From SG8-41 sp963802355 (GTDB lineage: Bacteria; Pseudomonadota; Gammaproteobacteria; Burkholderiales; SG8-41), in NCBI GenBank assembly GCA_963802355.1, contig CAWDIV010000028.1, positions 1 through 64,000 on the forward strand: a stretch of 64,000 nucleotides of DNA. The letters run 5' to 3'. The notes beneath the pieces were generated by a model. That model was not told the DNA's origin and searched no databases. It saw nothing but the letters and a program-made list of their open reading frames with translations. This document shows, in pieces, positions 43,578-53,635 of the stretch; the stretch's first letter is position 1, and each line of letters begins with the position of its first letter. The position numbers were made by a program, and so were the translations under genes.

Positions 43578-43655
43578 AGTTTCAGCGCGGTGGGCGGGCG
43601 GCGTATGCTAATCTAAGCGTGCGCAGACCAACTCAGTCGCGCAGTGAGGTCGCCC

Positions 43656-44749
<1,094 letters not shown>

Positions 44750-44818
44750 GCCCGGCTTGACACCCGACCTTGAGCCGACCACGATTGCCAGAAAACCATC
44801 GACCCAACGGAGGAGCCC

Positions 44819-46100
44819 ATGAATAAGATCAGCCGCCGCCGCTTCCTGACCACGACCGGCGGCCTCGCCGGCATTCTCGCGACTGGCATCCCGCCCGCCC
44901 GCGGTCAGCAGCGGGAGATCTCGTACCTCTGCTGGAACAATTTCGCCCCCGCCTCGGACAAGAAGCTGGCGGAGATCGGCCAGCGCTTCACCAAGGACAC
45001 CGGCATCAGGATTCGAATCGACCATATCGCGGCCACGCCCAGCAGGCCGCCAAGTACGCCTCCGAGGTGCAGACACAGGCCGGCCACGACCTCGTCGAGA
45101 TGCGCATGCACTTCCCCTGGCTGTACGAGCCGCAGCTCGTGGACGTGTCCGATCTGGTGAGGGAGCTCGAGAAGAAGCATGGGCCGGCGCTCTCGTCGGC
45201 CCAGGAGACCGCCATGGTCAAGGGGGTCTGGCGCGCGGTGCCGCAGTATCGCACCTTCTTCGTGGCCGGCTATCGGGAGGACCTGTTCAAGAAGGCCGGC
45301 CTCAAGGTCCCCGACACCTGGGAGGACCTCTACACGGTCGGCAAGGAGCTGAAGAAGATGGGGCACCCGGTCGGGATCCCCATCAGCCCAGAACTACGAC
45401 ACGATCTCCACGGCGGGACCCGTGCTCTGGTCTTTTGGGGGCAAGGAGGTGGAGAAGGACGGCAAGACCGTCACCATCGGCGCCCAGCAGACGGTCGAGA
45501 TGGTGGAGTGGTACAAGAAGATGTACCGCGACTGCATGGAGCCGGAGGTGCTGTCCTGGACGGACGCCAGCAACAACGACTCGCTGGTCGCAGGGCAAGG
45601 CGGGCTGGATCCACAATCCCGTCAGCGCCTACCTCACCGCCCGCAACCGTAAGCTGGCGACGGCCGACGGCATCAACCATCACCGGAGCCTCGCCGGGCC
45701 CAACGGCCAGCGTCACGAGACCGACGTGCCGCGCCACATCGGCATCTGGAGGTTCTCGAAGAACGTCGAGCCGGCCAAGGAATGGATCCGCTATCTGCTC
45801 GGCAGGCGCGAGGTCTACGACGAGTACATCATGTCGGGCGACGCCTTCAACCTTCCCGCGTACACGAGCCTCGTCGACCATCCCGTGCTCAAGACCGATC
45901 CGAAGTTCGCCGCGCTCAAGCAGGAAGGCGTCCAGTTCCATTGCTACGGCTGGCCCGCGCCCGCGAGCGACAAGATCCAGCTCATCACCAATTCCTTCAT
46001 CCTGCCCAACATGATCGCCAAGGCGGTCACCGGCACGTCCACCAAGGACGCCATCGCCTGGGGCGCGAACGAGATGAAGAGGATCCTGGCCAGCGTAGGG
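44819..46100 (+). pseudogene. ABC transporter extracellular solute-binding protein, several frameshifts
   Basis: The Tat-like leader NKISRRRFLTTTGGLAGILA starts at 44819 after CGGAGGAGCCC. The mature protein begins REISYLCWNNFAPASDKKLA. Frame changes near 45050, 45390 and 45595 connect collinear pieces: YASEVQTQAGHDLVEMRMHF, then GPVLWSFGGKEVEKDGKTVT, then KAGWIHNPVSAYLTARNRKL and YDEYIMSGDAFNLPAYTSLV. The end is near 46100. The family is extracellular binding protein type 1 (about 430 residues), for oligosaccharides, polyols or glycerol-3-phosphate-like solutes. Three indels in a gene whose permeases are intact raise the question of assembly error. Confidence 0.82.
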
Positions 46101-46111
46101 AGCGGGACCTC

Positions 46112-47053
46112 GTGGCCATCGGAAGCGCAGGCGTCATCGTCGCGGCCCGCCGGCCGCGATTCGGATTGCGGCCGGGGGAGTGGCTCAATCGCGAGGGGAT
46201 ACTCGGCCCGCTGTTCGTGACTCCGGCCCTGCTGCTCCTGCTCGTGCTCGTGGCCTATCCGTTCTGCATGGCGCTCTACTTCTCGCTGTCGGACGCCTTC
46301 ATCGGGCGACCCAGCCAGTTCATCGGGATCCGGAACTTCGTGAACCTCTGGGAAAGCGATGCCTTCCGCCAGACTTTCCAGAATGCCTTCGTCTTCACCG
46401 GCGTCGCCATCGCCTTCAAGCTCGTGTTGGGCGTCACGCTGGCCCTGCTGCTTAACCAGCAGCTCTGGTTCAAGCGGCTGATCCGGGGGGCGGTGCTCCT
46501 GCCCTGGGTCATCCCCACGGCGCTCTCCACGCTCGGCTGGTGGTGGATGTTCAACTCGCTGTACAGCGTGGTGAACTGGACCGGCATCGCGCTCAACTTC
46601 ATGGATCCCCCGGGCCCGAACTGGCTCGGACAGAAGTACTACGCCATGGCGGCGGTGATCGCGGTGAACATCTGGCGCGGGCTCCCCTTCTTCGCGATCA
46701 CGATCCTGGCCGGGTTGATCGCGATTCCCAAGGAGCTCTACGAGGCGGCGGAGGCCGATGGCGCCGGGCCGGTGAGGCAGTTCTGGTACATCACCCTGCC
46801 CCTCCTCAAGCCCGTGCTCGGCATCGTGATCCTCTTCTCGACGATCTTCACGTTCAGCGAGTTCAACATCGTCTACGTCCTCACCCACGGCGGCCCCATC
46901 AACTCGACCCATCTCTTCGCCACCCTCGCCCGCCAAGTGGGTCTCGAGACGGGGCGGCTCGGCGAGGGCGCGGCCATCTCGCTCTACCTGTTCCCGGTGC
47001 TCGTGTTCGTGGTGTGGGCGCAGCTCAAGTCCGTACGGAAGGAAGTCCTGTGA
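46112..47053 (+). CDS. ABC transporter permease (MalF/UgpA type)
   Basis: A 313-residue inner-membrane permease with about six helices; the first is GPLFVTPALLLLLVLVAYPF. The EAA loop that contacts the ATPase is ELYEAAEADGAGPVRQFWYI TLP (near 220-245). GTG at 46112 is used as start; the frame is open further upstream, overlapping the end of the binding-protein gene, so the start is approximate. The stop overlaps the next start (TGATG). Confidence 0.88.
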   Translation: MAIGSAGVIVAARRPRFGLRPGEWLNREGILGPLFVTPALLLLLVLVAYPFCMALYFSLSDAFIGRPSQFIGIRNFVNLWESDAFRQTFQNAFVFTGVAIAFKLVLGVTLALLLNQQLWFKRLIRGAVLLPWVIPTALSTLGWWWMFNSLYSVVNWTGIALNFMDPPGPNWLGQKYYAMAAVIAVNIWRGLPFFAITILAGLIAIPKELYEAAEADGAGPVRQFWYITLPLLKPVLGIVILFSTIFTFSEFNIVYVLTHGGPINSTHLFATLARQVGLETGRLGEGAAISLYLFPVLVFVVWAQLKSVRKEVL

Positions 47054-47904
47054 TGGCGAGCGCGGAGAGGCGGCGGCGCTGGGGGAAGATCGGCATCCAT
47101 CTGCTCCTCGTCCCCTTCCTGGTGTTCGCGCTCTTCCCCTTCTACCACATGGCGACGACGTCGCTGAAGACGGACCGCGAGCTGTACGATCGCAAGGCGG
47201 TGCCCCTCCTGATCCGGCAGGGGGTCACCCTCGAGCACTACGACAAGCTTTTGCGGCACAGCCAGTTCCTGACCTGGGCCAAGAACAGCCTGCTCGTCAG
47301 CTTCCTCGCCACCTTGATGTCGCTCGTGATCGGGACGGTGGCGGCCTACGCGCTCGCTCGGCTCACGTTCGTGGGCGTGGGCGGCCTCGGGACGGCGATC
47401 TTCGTGACCTATCTGGTGCCGACCTCGCTCCTGTTCCTGCCGCTCGCCCAGGTGGTGAACTGGCTCGGGCTCGGCGACTCCAAATGGGCGCTGGTGGTGA
47501 CCTATCCAACCTTCCTGGTGCCGTTCTGCACCTGGCTCCTCATCGGCTACTTCCGCACGGTGCCGAAGGAAGTGGAGGAGTGCGCGCTCGTGGACGGCGC
47601 CACGCGCATCCAGGCGCTCTGGCACATCATCCTTCCCATCGCCGTGCCGGGGCTCGTGTGCGCGGCGCTCTTCGCCTTCACGCTGTCCTGGAACGAGTTC
47701 ATCTACGCGCTGACCTTCACCTCGTCCTCGGACGAGATCACGGCCAGCGTGGGCGTGACCCAGGAGCTGATCCGCGGCGACATCTACTACTGGGGACAGC
47801 TCATGGCGGGCGCGATGCTCGGCTCCATCCCCATCGTCATCCTCTACGTCTTCTTCCTCGACTACTACGTCTCCGGTCTCACGGCCGGCGCGGTCAAAGG
47901 CTGA
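47053..47904 (+). CDS. ABC transporter permease (MalG/UgpE type)
   Basis: A 283-residue inner-membrane permease with six helices, the first at about residues 14-33 (IHLLLVPFLVFALFPFYHMA). The EAA loop is EVEECALVDGATRIQALWHI then ILP. The start overlaps the preceding stop (TGATG), giving coupled translation with the MalF-type partner. Together the two form the channel of the CUT1-type importer encoded from 43656. The substrate is not deducible. Confidence 0.92.
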   Translation: MASAERRRRWGKIGIHLLLVPFLVFALFPFYHMATTSLKTDRELYDRKAVPLLIRQGVTLEHYDKLLRHSQFLTWAKNSLLVSFLATLMSLVIGTVAAYALARLTFVGVGGLGTAIFVTYLVPTSLLFLPLAQVVNWLGLGDSKWALVVTYPTFLVPFCTWLLIGYFRTVPKEVEECALVDGATRIQALWHIILPIAVPGLVCAALFAFTLSWNEFIYALTFTSSSDEITASVGVTQELIRGDIYYWGQLMAGAMLGSIPIVILYVFFLDYYVSGLTAGAVKG

Positions 47905-47926
47905 CGGACGCCCGCCGTCCCCCGGA

Positions 47927-48427
47927 CTAGGGTACGGGAACCGCGCCGCGCGGTGGCCCTTTCTTCTCCTCGAAGGACTGCGCAAACGCCAGCAGCTCGG
48001 CGTCGGGGCGGTCGAGGTCGATGTGCTCGCCGAAGGGCTGACGCACCTGGTAGGGGGTCGTGAAGTACAGCTCGACGCGATTGTCCTCGGGGTCGAAGAA
48101 GTAGACGCTGCAGGCGTTGCCGTGGGTGACGGTCCGGTCGATCTTCATGCCGTCTTTCTTGAGCCGATGATGGAAGTCGCGCACGGCGTCCAGGCTCTTC
48201 ACCTTGAACGAGACCTGCTGCACGTTCCGGGTCTTCTGCTCCGACTCCTTCGCCTGGACGAGCACCAGCTCGTGGTGCTCGGTCTCGGGCGCCGCGCTCA
48301 GGAAGCAGACCCGCCCCGGCTCTTCATCGGCGATCGTGAGGCCCAGGAAGCCCGAGTAGAACTCGCGCATCCGCTTCAGGTCGCGACAATAGATCCCGAC
48401 GTGTCCCAATCCGCTGATCTCAGACAT
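47927..48427 (-). CDS. VOC-superfamily (glyoxalase / extradiol dioxygenase-like) protein
   Basis: A 166-residue protein of two beta-alpha-beta-beta-beta modules. The metal ligands fit His9 (LGHVGIY), His51 or His52 (TEHHELVL) and Glu119 (DNRVELYF), the type I extradiol dioxygenase pattern in a single-domain form. Length suggests a glyoxalase-like lyase, isomerase or small ring-cleavage enzyme. It begins 13 bp after the stop of the hydrolase at 48441 on the same strand, so the two are probably cotranscribed. GGAGGTGACAC precedes the ATG. Confidence 0.88.
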   Translation of the reverse strand: MSEISGLGHVGIYCRDLKRMREFYSGFLGLTIADEEPGRVCFLSAAPETEHHELVLVQAKESEQKTRNVQQVSFKVKSLDAVRDFHHRLKKDGMKIDRTVTHGNACSVYFFDPEDNRVELYFTTPYQVRQPFGEHIDLDRPDAELLAFAQSFEEKKGPPRGAVPVP

Positions 48428-48440
48428 GTGTCACCTCCGT

Positions 48441-49184
48441 TTACGCGCGGGCGGTCACCGGCGTGTGCTTCGCCAGGAACGCTTTGACGCGGGCCTTTGC
48501 TGCTTCGAGCGGTGCGCCTTCCTTCCACTCGGTGATGTATCCGTCGAGGTTCGGCAGCAGCTTCGACAGCTCGTCCGAGATCGCGCGCGGGTGCGCGTCG
48601 TCGTTGCCGGCGAGCAGGAGCGAAGGCGTCTTGCAGTTCTTCGCGAACTCGCGGTCCGCGCAGTAGATGAAATCGTGCTCGTACATGTTGCGGTAGATCG
48701 CATCCGCCACCGCTTCCGTCAGCTCGGGATGGTCCTTCTTGAGCCCGTTGATCCAGTCGTTGAACCGCTCGGGACGGGGCTTCATCGGCCCCACCCGCCC
48801 GATGGGCTGCGCCCAGATGGCCGCGGCGACGCGCTGCGGCTGGGCCTTGATGAGGTTGGCGATAAACGTGCCGCCGATGCACTGGCCGAACAGGTGGCAC
48901 TTGTCGATCTTCAGATGGTCCAGCACCGCGATGTGATCGGAGGTGTAGGAGTGCCAGCCGTCCTGCGCGGTCATAGGCGCGCGCGACTGGCCGCCGGCAT
49001 TGCGCTGGTCCATCACGATGACCCTGTATCCGGCGAAGTCGGTGACGGGCTTGATGGGGGCCATGGGCTGGCTCCAGACCGCTATGGTCGACTTCACGCC
49101 CGCCGGCGCGAACGTGAGTATCGGAAATCCCTGGCCGTGTTCCTCGAAGTAGATTTCCGCATCCTTGTTCTTGATGGTGGGCAT
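48441..49184 (-). CDS. Alpha/beta hydrolase with Cys nucleophile motif
   Basis: A 247-residue alpha/beta hydrolase. The nucleophile elbow is GQCIGG with Cys102 in place of Ser, the acid is in LAGNDDAHP and a His follows in that block. Cys nucleophiles are known in dienelactone hydrolase of the same fold. A close paralogue with the same GQCIGG lies at 52742-53479. GAAAGGAGCCTGAA before the ATG fixes the start (MPTIKNKDAEIYFEEHG). It is upstream of the VOC gene and downstream of an amidohydrolase on the same strand, a likely three-gene catabolic unit. Confidence 0.9.
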   Translation of the reverse strand: MPTIKNKDAEIYFEEHGQGFPILTFAPAGVKSTIAVWSQPMAPIKPVTDFAGYRVIVMDQRNAGGQSRAPMTAQDGWHSYTSDHIAVLDHLKIDKCHLFGQCIGGTFIANLIKAQPQRVAAAIWAQPIGRVGPMKPRPERFNDWINGLKKDHPELTEAVADAIYRNMYEHDFIYCADREFAKNCKTPSLLLAGNDDAHPRAISDELSKLLPNLDGYITEWKEGAPLEAAKARVKAFLAKHTPVTARA

Positions 49185-49276
49185 TTCAGGCTCCTTTCAT
49201 GGTGATAAGCGTGAAGGATACCAAGGACTGACGCTTCCCTCGCAAGCGATAAACGGGGTGCGCCTGGGAACCGCGA

Positions 49277-50455
49277 TCACGGCTTCCCGAAAGCCTTGAC
49301 CGCGTTGTCCCAGAGGATCTTCCGCATCAGGTCCGCGCTCACCTCCGGCCAACTCAGGGCCAGGTCGACGGATCCGGGAAAGCGCGTCTCGGGATGGGGA
49401 TAGTCCGTGCTGAACATGAGAACGTGATCGCCGAGGTAATCCGACACCATCTTCACCATCTTGCCCCCCTCGTGAAGGACGATCGAGGCGAAGAACCGGC
49501 CGCCCGAGGTGTACTCCATCATGGTGTGCTGCAGGCCTTCGGCCACGAAGCCCATGTATTGCGCCTGGTCCTCCATGCGGACGGCCCAGAACGGGATCCA
49601 GCCAAAGCCGGACTCGAGCACGGCGAAGCGGAGGCGGGGATAGCGGTCGAGGAGGCCGGCGCCAAAGAACGCTCCCATCGCCCGCATGGCGCCCCAGGGA
49701 TGCGAGGCGGCGCGGCCGAGAAAGGGGTTGCGCCAAAGGTCGCGATAGCCCGGGTAGCCCTCCGAGAAGCTGTGGTGGATGTAGCACAGCCCATGCTCGT
49801 CCATCGCCTGCCAGAGCGGATGCAGGTCGGGGTGATCCAGCGGGTAGTCGATCGGAAGACTGATGTACACGCCCACGGCCCAGGGTGAGCGCCCCCAGCG
49901 CTTGATTTCCTGCACCGATTCCTCGACGTATCTCGCGTTCACGGCGATCATGGATTTCAACCGATGCGGATACTTGCCGCAGAAGTCGTCCAGGTAGCGA
50001 TGTTGCGCCTGCATGAACTCGACGTTGACGGCAGGATTCTCGTGCCCGCCCGGTCCGCCGGAGTTGACGAGGAGCTGGACGTCGACGCCCTCTTCGTCCA
50101 TGTCCTGTATGCGCCCATCCATGTCCCAGTCGTCGCTGCCGGGGCGCGGAAATTGGCTCCCCATGAATCGGCCGGAGACCCCGGGCTTCGTGGATCGCGG
50201 CTCGGCCTCGCCCAGCATGCGCGGCACATCCGCTCCCCAGCCGCCGACGGGACCGCTGCGGAGGCGAAAAGCCCGGAGCATCCGCTTGTAGGGCATGTCG
50301 GGCCCTATCCCGGGCGAGATCCTGTTGCGGGTTATCTTGCGGCTTTCCAGGTCCGGCACCAACTCGCGGACGCGGGCGGAGAGGTACTTTTCGAGCGTGT
50401 CCGCCCCCGGCTGGATGTGCGTATCGCTGTCGTAGACCTTGTAGCCGTTTCTCAT
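49277..50455 (-). CDS. PF04909-type amidohydrolase
   Basis: A 392-residue metal-dependent hydrolase. It starts MRNGYKVYDSDTHIQPGADT (metal-site variant of HxH), has CYIHHSFSEGYPG (metal His block), AVLESGFGWIPFWAVRMEDQ and the C-terminal Asp block HVLMFSTDYPHPETRFPG. Similar proteins include 23921-25021 and the fragment at 43215. The ATG at 50455 is taken as start because the open frame upstream (to 50494) lacks a binding site. It is the first gene of the minus-strand unit that ends with the VOC gene. Confidence 0.9.
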   Translation of the reverse strand: MRNGYKVYDSDTHIQPGADTLEKYLSARVRELVPDLESRKITRNRISPGIGPDMPYKRMLRAFRLRSGPVGGWGADVPRMLGEAEPRSTKPGVSGRFMGSQFPRPGSDDWDMDGRIQDMDEEGVDVQLLVNSGGPGGHENPAVNVEFMQAQHRYLDDFCGKYPHRLKSMIAVNARYVEESVQEIKRWGRSPWAVGVYISLPIDYPLDHPDLHPLWQAMDEHGLCYIHHSFSEGYPGYRDLWRNPFLGRAASHPWGAMRAMGAFFGAGLLDRYPRLRFAVLESGFGWIPFWAVRMEDQAQYMGFVAEGLQHTMMEYTSGGRFFASIVLHEGGKMVKMVSDYLGDHVLMFSTDYPHPETRFPGSVDLALSWPEVSADLMRKILWDNAVKAFGKP

Positions 50456-50541
50456 ATGGTGTGAGTATAAAGCGTGCCGACCGACCGACGCCAAGAAGTC
50501 CGGTCAGGCTTTCTCAGAAGGCACGGCGAAGTGATATAAAT

Positions 50542-50575
50542 AGAACCTATTTCATATATATATGAAATAGGTTCT
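50542..50575. repeat. 34-bp perfect palindrome equal to fused ends of the miniature element
   Basis: AGAACCTATTTCATATA followed directly by its reverse complement. Each half equals an end of the 272-bp element at 51551-51822, but the interior is absent. It lies 6 bp upstream of the Bug start codon at 50582. Confidence 0.92.
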
Positions 50576-50581
50576 CAGAAC

Positions 50582-51553
50582 GTGAGGCAAACAATCGTCG
50601 CCATCGGGGCCCTCGGCGCGGGCGCGTTCCTCGCGGGCAACGCGTTGGCGCAGGCCTATCCCGTGAAGCCGATCCGCCTCATCGTCGCGAACGCGCCGGG
50701 GGGCGGCGCCGATCTCGTCGCGCGGCTGCTGTCGGAAAAGCTGGCTCGCCCGCTCGGGCGCCAGATGATTGTCGAGAACAGGCCGGGAGGCTCGGGCCAG
50801 ATCGGCGCGGACCTGGTGGCGAAAGCGGCTCCCGACGGCTACACCCTCCTCCTTGGCACGACCCTCACGCTCATCAGCTCGCCGGCGCTCCATCCCAATC
50901 TTCCTTACAAATCGCCCGCCGATTTTGCGCCGATCTCGCTCCTCGCCTCGACGACCTACGTGCTGGTCGTCCATCCATCGGTGCCCGCGCGCACGGTCAA
51001 CGACCTCGCGCTGCTCGCGAAAGCACGCCCGGGGGGCATGAGCTATGCCTCAGGGGGTCCCGGCACCGTGGGTCACATCGCGTCCGAGATGTTTGCCAGC
51101 AGGGTCGGGGCCAGGATGGTGAACATTACGTACCGCGGGTCAGGGCCCGGCGTGTTCTCGGTCGTTCTGGGCGAGACCGACCTGATGTTCTGCAACCTGT
51201 TGCCCGCCGTGCCGTTCCTCAAGATGAGCCGCGTGCGCGCGCTGGGCATCGCGAGCCTGAAGCGCAGCACGATCTTGCCGGACGTGCCGACCCTGCACGA
51301 GTCGGGTCTGCCGGGGTTCGACGTCCAGCAGTACTATTCCCTGGTCGCGCCCGCGGGCACGAGCGGTGAAATCGTGAGCCGTCTCAACGAAGAGATCGCG
51401 CGACACTTCCAGTCGCCCGACGTGAAGAGCCGCCTCGCCGGCGATGGATCGGAGGTGCAGGTTTCCACACCCGTGGAGCTCGAAAAGCTGATCGTCAGCG
51501 AAATCGCGAAGTGGGCCCGGACGATCCGGCAGGCGGGGATAAGACCTGACTAG
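50582..51553 (+). CDS. Bug/TctC-family solute-binding protein between two miniature-element copies
   Basis: A 323-residue periplasmic binding protein. The signal peptide RQTIVAIGALGAGAFLAGNA ends before QAYPVKPIRLIVANAPGGGA. Other motifs: VENRPGGSGQIG, APDGYTLLLG, PGGMSYASGG and VNITYRGSG. The start is a GTG with no obvious binding site, directly behind the 34-bp palindrome. The stop codon TAG is itself the first three bases of the 272-bp element. The gene is the only plus-strand gene in a minus-strand neighbourhood (47.9-57.7 kb), which suggests it was inserted together with the element. Confidence 0.9.
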   Translation: MRQTIVAIGALGAGAFLAGNALAQAYPVKPIRLIVANAPGGGADLVARLLSEKLARPLGRQMIVENRPGGSGQIGADLVAKAAPDGYTLLLGTTLTLISSPALHPNLPYKSPADFAPISLLASTTYVLVVHPSVPARTVNDLALLAKARPGGMSYASGGPGTVGHIASEMFASRVGARMVNITYRGSGPGVFSVVLGETDLMFCNLLPAVPFLKMSRVRALGIASLKRSTILPDVPTLHESGLPGFDVQQYYSLVAPAGTSGEIVSRLNEEIARHFQSPDVKSRLAGDGSEVQVSTPVELEKLIVSEIAKWARTIRQAGIRPD

Positions 51554-51822
51554 AACCTATTTCATATATAGGCGCGTGATGCGTTGTGGCCAGGACGGAC
51601 CGTATGCAAGGCGGCCGGCGCAGGCCATATGTCGATATAGTCAAGCCGGGCAACGCAGCAGACGACCGTCCTGGCCGCAACCCCGAAGGGGACGGGGCAA
51701 TCTGGGCGCATTTCATCGTCGGGAACCCTCGCAATATCGACATATTGCTTCGGGCTCTCCTCCTTGAACTGCATCCCACATTGCCTCCGTCGCACACGTG
51801 CCTATATATGAAATAGGTTCTA
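51551..51822. mobile_element. 272-bp miniature element, copy 2
   Basis: Ends TAGAACCTATTTCATATATA and the matching inverted TATATATGAAATAGGTTCTA. The interior is strongly similar to copy 1 (14472-14739) in opposite orientation. Nested inverted repeats are GTGGCCAGGACGG/CCGTCCTGGCCGC and CATATGTCGATAT/ATATCGACATATTG. The terminal repeats of the two copies differ beyond AACCTAT, whereas the interiors are alike. Confidence 0.88.
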
Positions 51823-51840
51823 TCTGCGCCGCGTCAGTCG

Positions 51841-52676
51841 TCACGCTGTTTGCGGCCGCTTCCAGCCCAGCCAGTCCACGATCGCCCCGCCCATCACGCG
51901 CTGGAGATCGCGGCCCTTGAGCCACGGCATCTCCTCGGTGAACATCGTCACGCACTGCCGGTACGAGCACGGCATGCGGGTGATGTCGGTGCCCCAGAAC
52001 GAGCGGTCGGGCCCGAACGCATCGACGATCTGCGCAGATAGCCGTGGATATTCTTGTACGGGTAAGGCTGGCTCGAAGTGCTGGGCGCGCCCGACAGTTT
52101 GACGCCAACGTTGGGGAGTTTCGCGAGCGCAAGCATGTTGGGAAGGTCGGCATAGGCCGCCTCGTCCTTGATCCCGCTGCCGCCGAACCAGCGCCCGATG
52201 TGATCGATGTGGAGCTTCAGGCGCGGATGCCGCCTGGCAATATTTCCCACAGCTGCCATGTTCTCCCCGCTGGCGAGGAGACCGACCGGGTAGCCGTGCT
52301 TCTCACAGGCGGCCCAGAACCAGTCGACCGTGCCGTCGGTCCACCAGGTCTTTTGATGCGGCTGGTTGAAGGTGAACCGGAACCCGATCATCCCCGGCCG
52401 TTCGCGCCAATTGGTAACGATCTTCTCGCGGTCCGGGCTCTGGAGATCGAAATGCCCGAGGATGCAGAACTTGTCGGGGTGCTTGCGCACCGCCTCGACG
52501 GCGTAGACGTTGACCGCTTCGCCGAGCGCGCTGGGCGGATGGAGTACGGCGCAATCGACCCCCGCCGAGGCCATCTCCGCCACCGCATCCTCGATCGAAT
52601 AGGTCGGAATCTGGCGATGGTGCGGGCTCATCTTCCCGTTCTGCCAGATATGGATCTGCGAATCGACGATCAGCAT
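51841..52676 (-). pseudogene. Amidohydrolase (paralogue of 53636-54463), one frameshift
   Basis: The protein starts MLIVDSQIHIWQNGKMSPHH (metal site in DSQIHIW) and follows its intact paralogue residue by residue through FDLQSPDREKIVTNWRERPG and LKLHIDHIGRWFGGSG to YPYKNIHGYL. One base is lost or gained near 52040, after which the other frame gives CVTMFTEEMPWLKGRDLQRV and DWLGWKR with a stop at 51841. Only one lesion, so a sequence error is possible. Confidence 0.87.
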
Positions 52677-52741
52677 CGCTTCCTCCCTGAAATCCTGGTA
52701 CTGCGTGACTCGTGCCTGATGACTCGTGACTCGTACACAGG

Positions 52742-53479
52742 CTACTGATAACCCGGCGTGTGCCGGGCCAGGAACTCCTTGACGTGGACCTTCGCCGCTT
52801 CCAGCGCCGCACCCGTCTTCCAATCGGGGATGAATTCAGAGTTGGGCAGCAGCCTGGCCGTCTCTTCGGAAATCGGGTACGGGTGCGCCTCGTCGTTGCC
52901 GGCGAGCACGAGAGACGGCGTCTTGCAGGTTTTCAGGAACTCGCGGTCCACGCTATAGAGGAAGCCGGGTGCATACAGATTGTTGTAGAACGCGTCGAGC
53001 ACCTGCTCCGTTACCTCGGGTCGGTCCGCGACACCTTTCGCCCACGCGTCGAAATTTGCGGTACGGCCCGGCTTCATGGGGCCGACACGGCCGATGGGTT
53101 GCGCCCACACGGCTGCGACGACTCGCTGGGGTTGTTTCTTCAGAAGGTTCGCGATGAACGCCCCGCCGATGCACTGGCCGTAGAGGTGGCACTTGTCGAT
53201 CTTCAGGTGGTCTAGCACCGCGATGTGATCGGCGGTGTAGGTGTCCCAGTTGTCTTTCGCGGTCACGGGCGCGCGGGACTGGCCCTCGACGGTATTGCGC
53301 TGATCCATGACGATCACGCGCCAGCGGTTCGACAACTCGGCGATCGGGTTGATGGGCGCCGTACTCCAGATCTTGATCGTCGACCGGGGGAGGCCGCCTG
53401 GCGCGAACGTGAAGACGGGAAATCCCTTGCCGTGCTCTTCGTAGTAAATCGTTGCGTCCTTGTTCTTGATGGTAGGCAT
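52742..53479 (-). CDS. Alpha/beta hydrolase with Cys nucleophile motif (paralogue of 48441)
   Basis: A 245-residue hydrolase beginning MPTIKNKDATIYYEEHGKGF, nearly the same as the paralogue at 48441. The nucleophile elbow is GQCIGG (Cys103), and the acid/His block is LAGNDEAHPYP. GGAAAGCAAA lies before the ATG at 53479; an alternative ATG is 12 bp upstream. It lies between two amidohydrolase paralogues (51841 broken, 53636 intact), so an amidohydrolase-hydrolase module has been partly duplicated here. Confidence 0.9.
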   Translation of the reverse strand: MPTIKNKDATIYYEEHGKGFPVFTFAPGGLPRSTIKIWSTAPINPIAELSNRWRVIVMDQRNTVEGQSRAPVTAKDNWDTYTADHIAVLDHLKIDKCHLYGQCIGGAFIANLLKKQPQRVVAAVWAQPIGRVGPMKPGRTANFDAWAKGVADRPEVTEQVLDAFYNNLYAPGFLYSVDREFLKTCKTPSLVLAGNDEAHPYPISEETARLLPNSEFIPDWKTGAALEAAKVHVKEFLARHTPGYQ

Positions 53480-53507
53480 TTTGCTTTCCATGGATTAGAG
53501 ACTTGAG

Positions 53508-53627
53508 AAGGTGTCAGGAACCCTTAAGGTGTCAGGAACCTTCGTAGGGAGTGCCACCTGTCTTGGTCCCTTTGGGAGAGAAGTTGCTCATATCTCCGCG
53601 GGCGTCACATAGGGTTCCTGACACCCT
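53508..53627. repeat. Three GGTGTCAGGAACC palindrome units
   Basis: AAGGTGTCAGGAACCCTT at 53508, AAGGTGTCAGGAACCTT at 53526, and the inverted AGGGTTCCTGACACCCT at 53611. They bracket about 65 bp and fill the gap between two genes of the minus-strand cluster. A 19-residue frame within (MSNFSPKGTKTGGTPYEGS) is probably not a gene. Confidence 0.85.
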
Positions 53628-53635
53628 ACCTGACC

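Noticed and set aside
51495..51797. Small ORFs inside the miniature element
   Set aside because: Similar frames exist in copy 1, but frames are open on several strands at once and indels between copies do not respect any frame, so coding is not supported.
53574..53595. A 19-codon ORF between GGTGTCAGGAACC palindromes
   Set aside because: No binding site and its end lies in the palindrome; probably chance.
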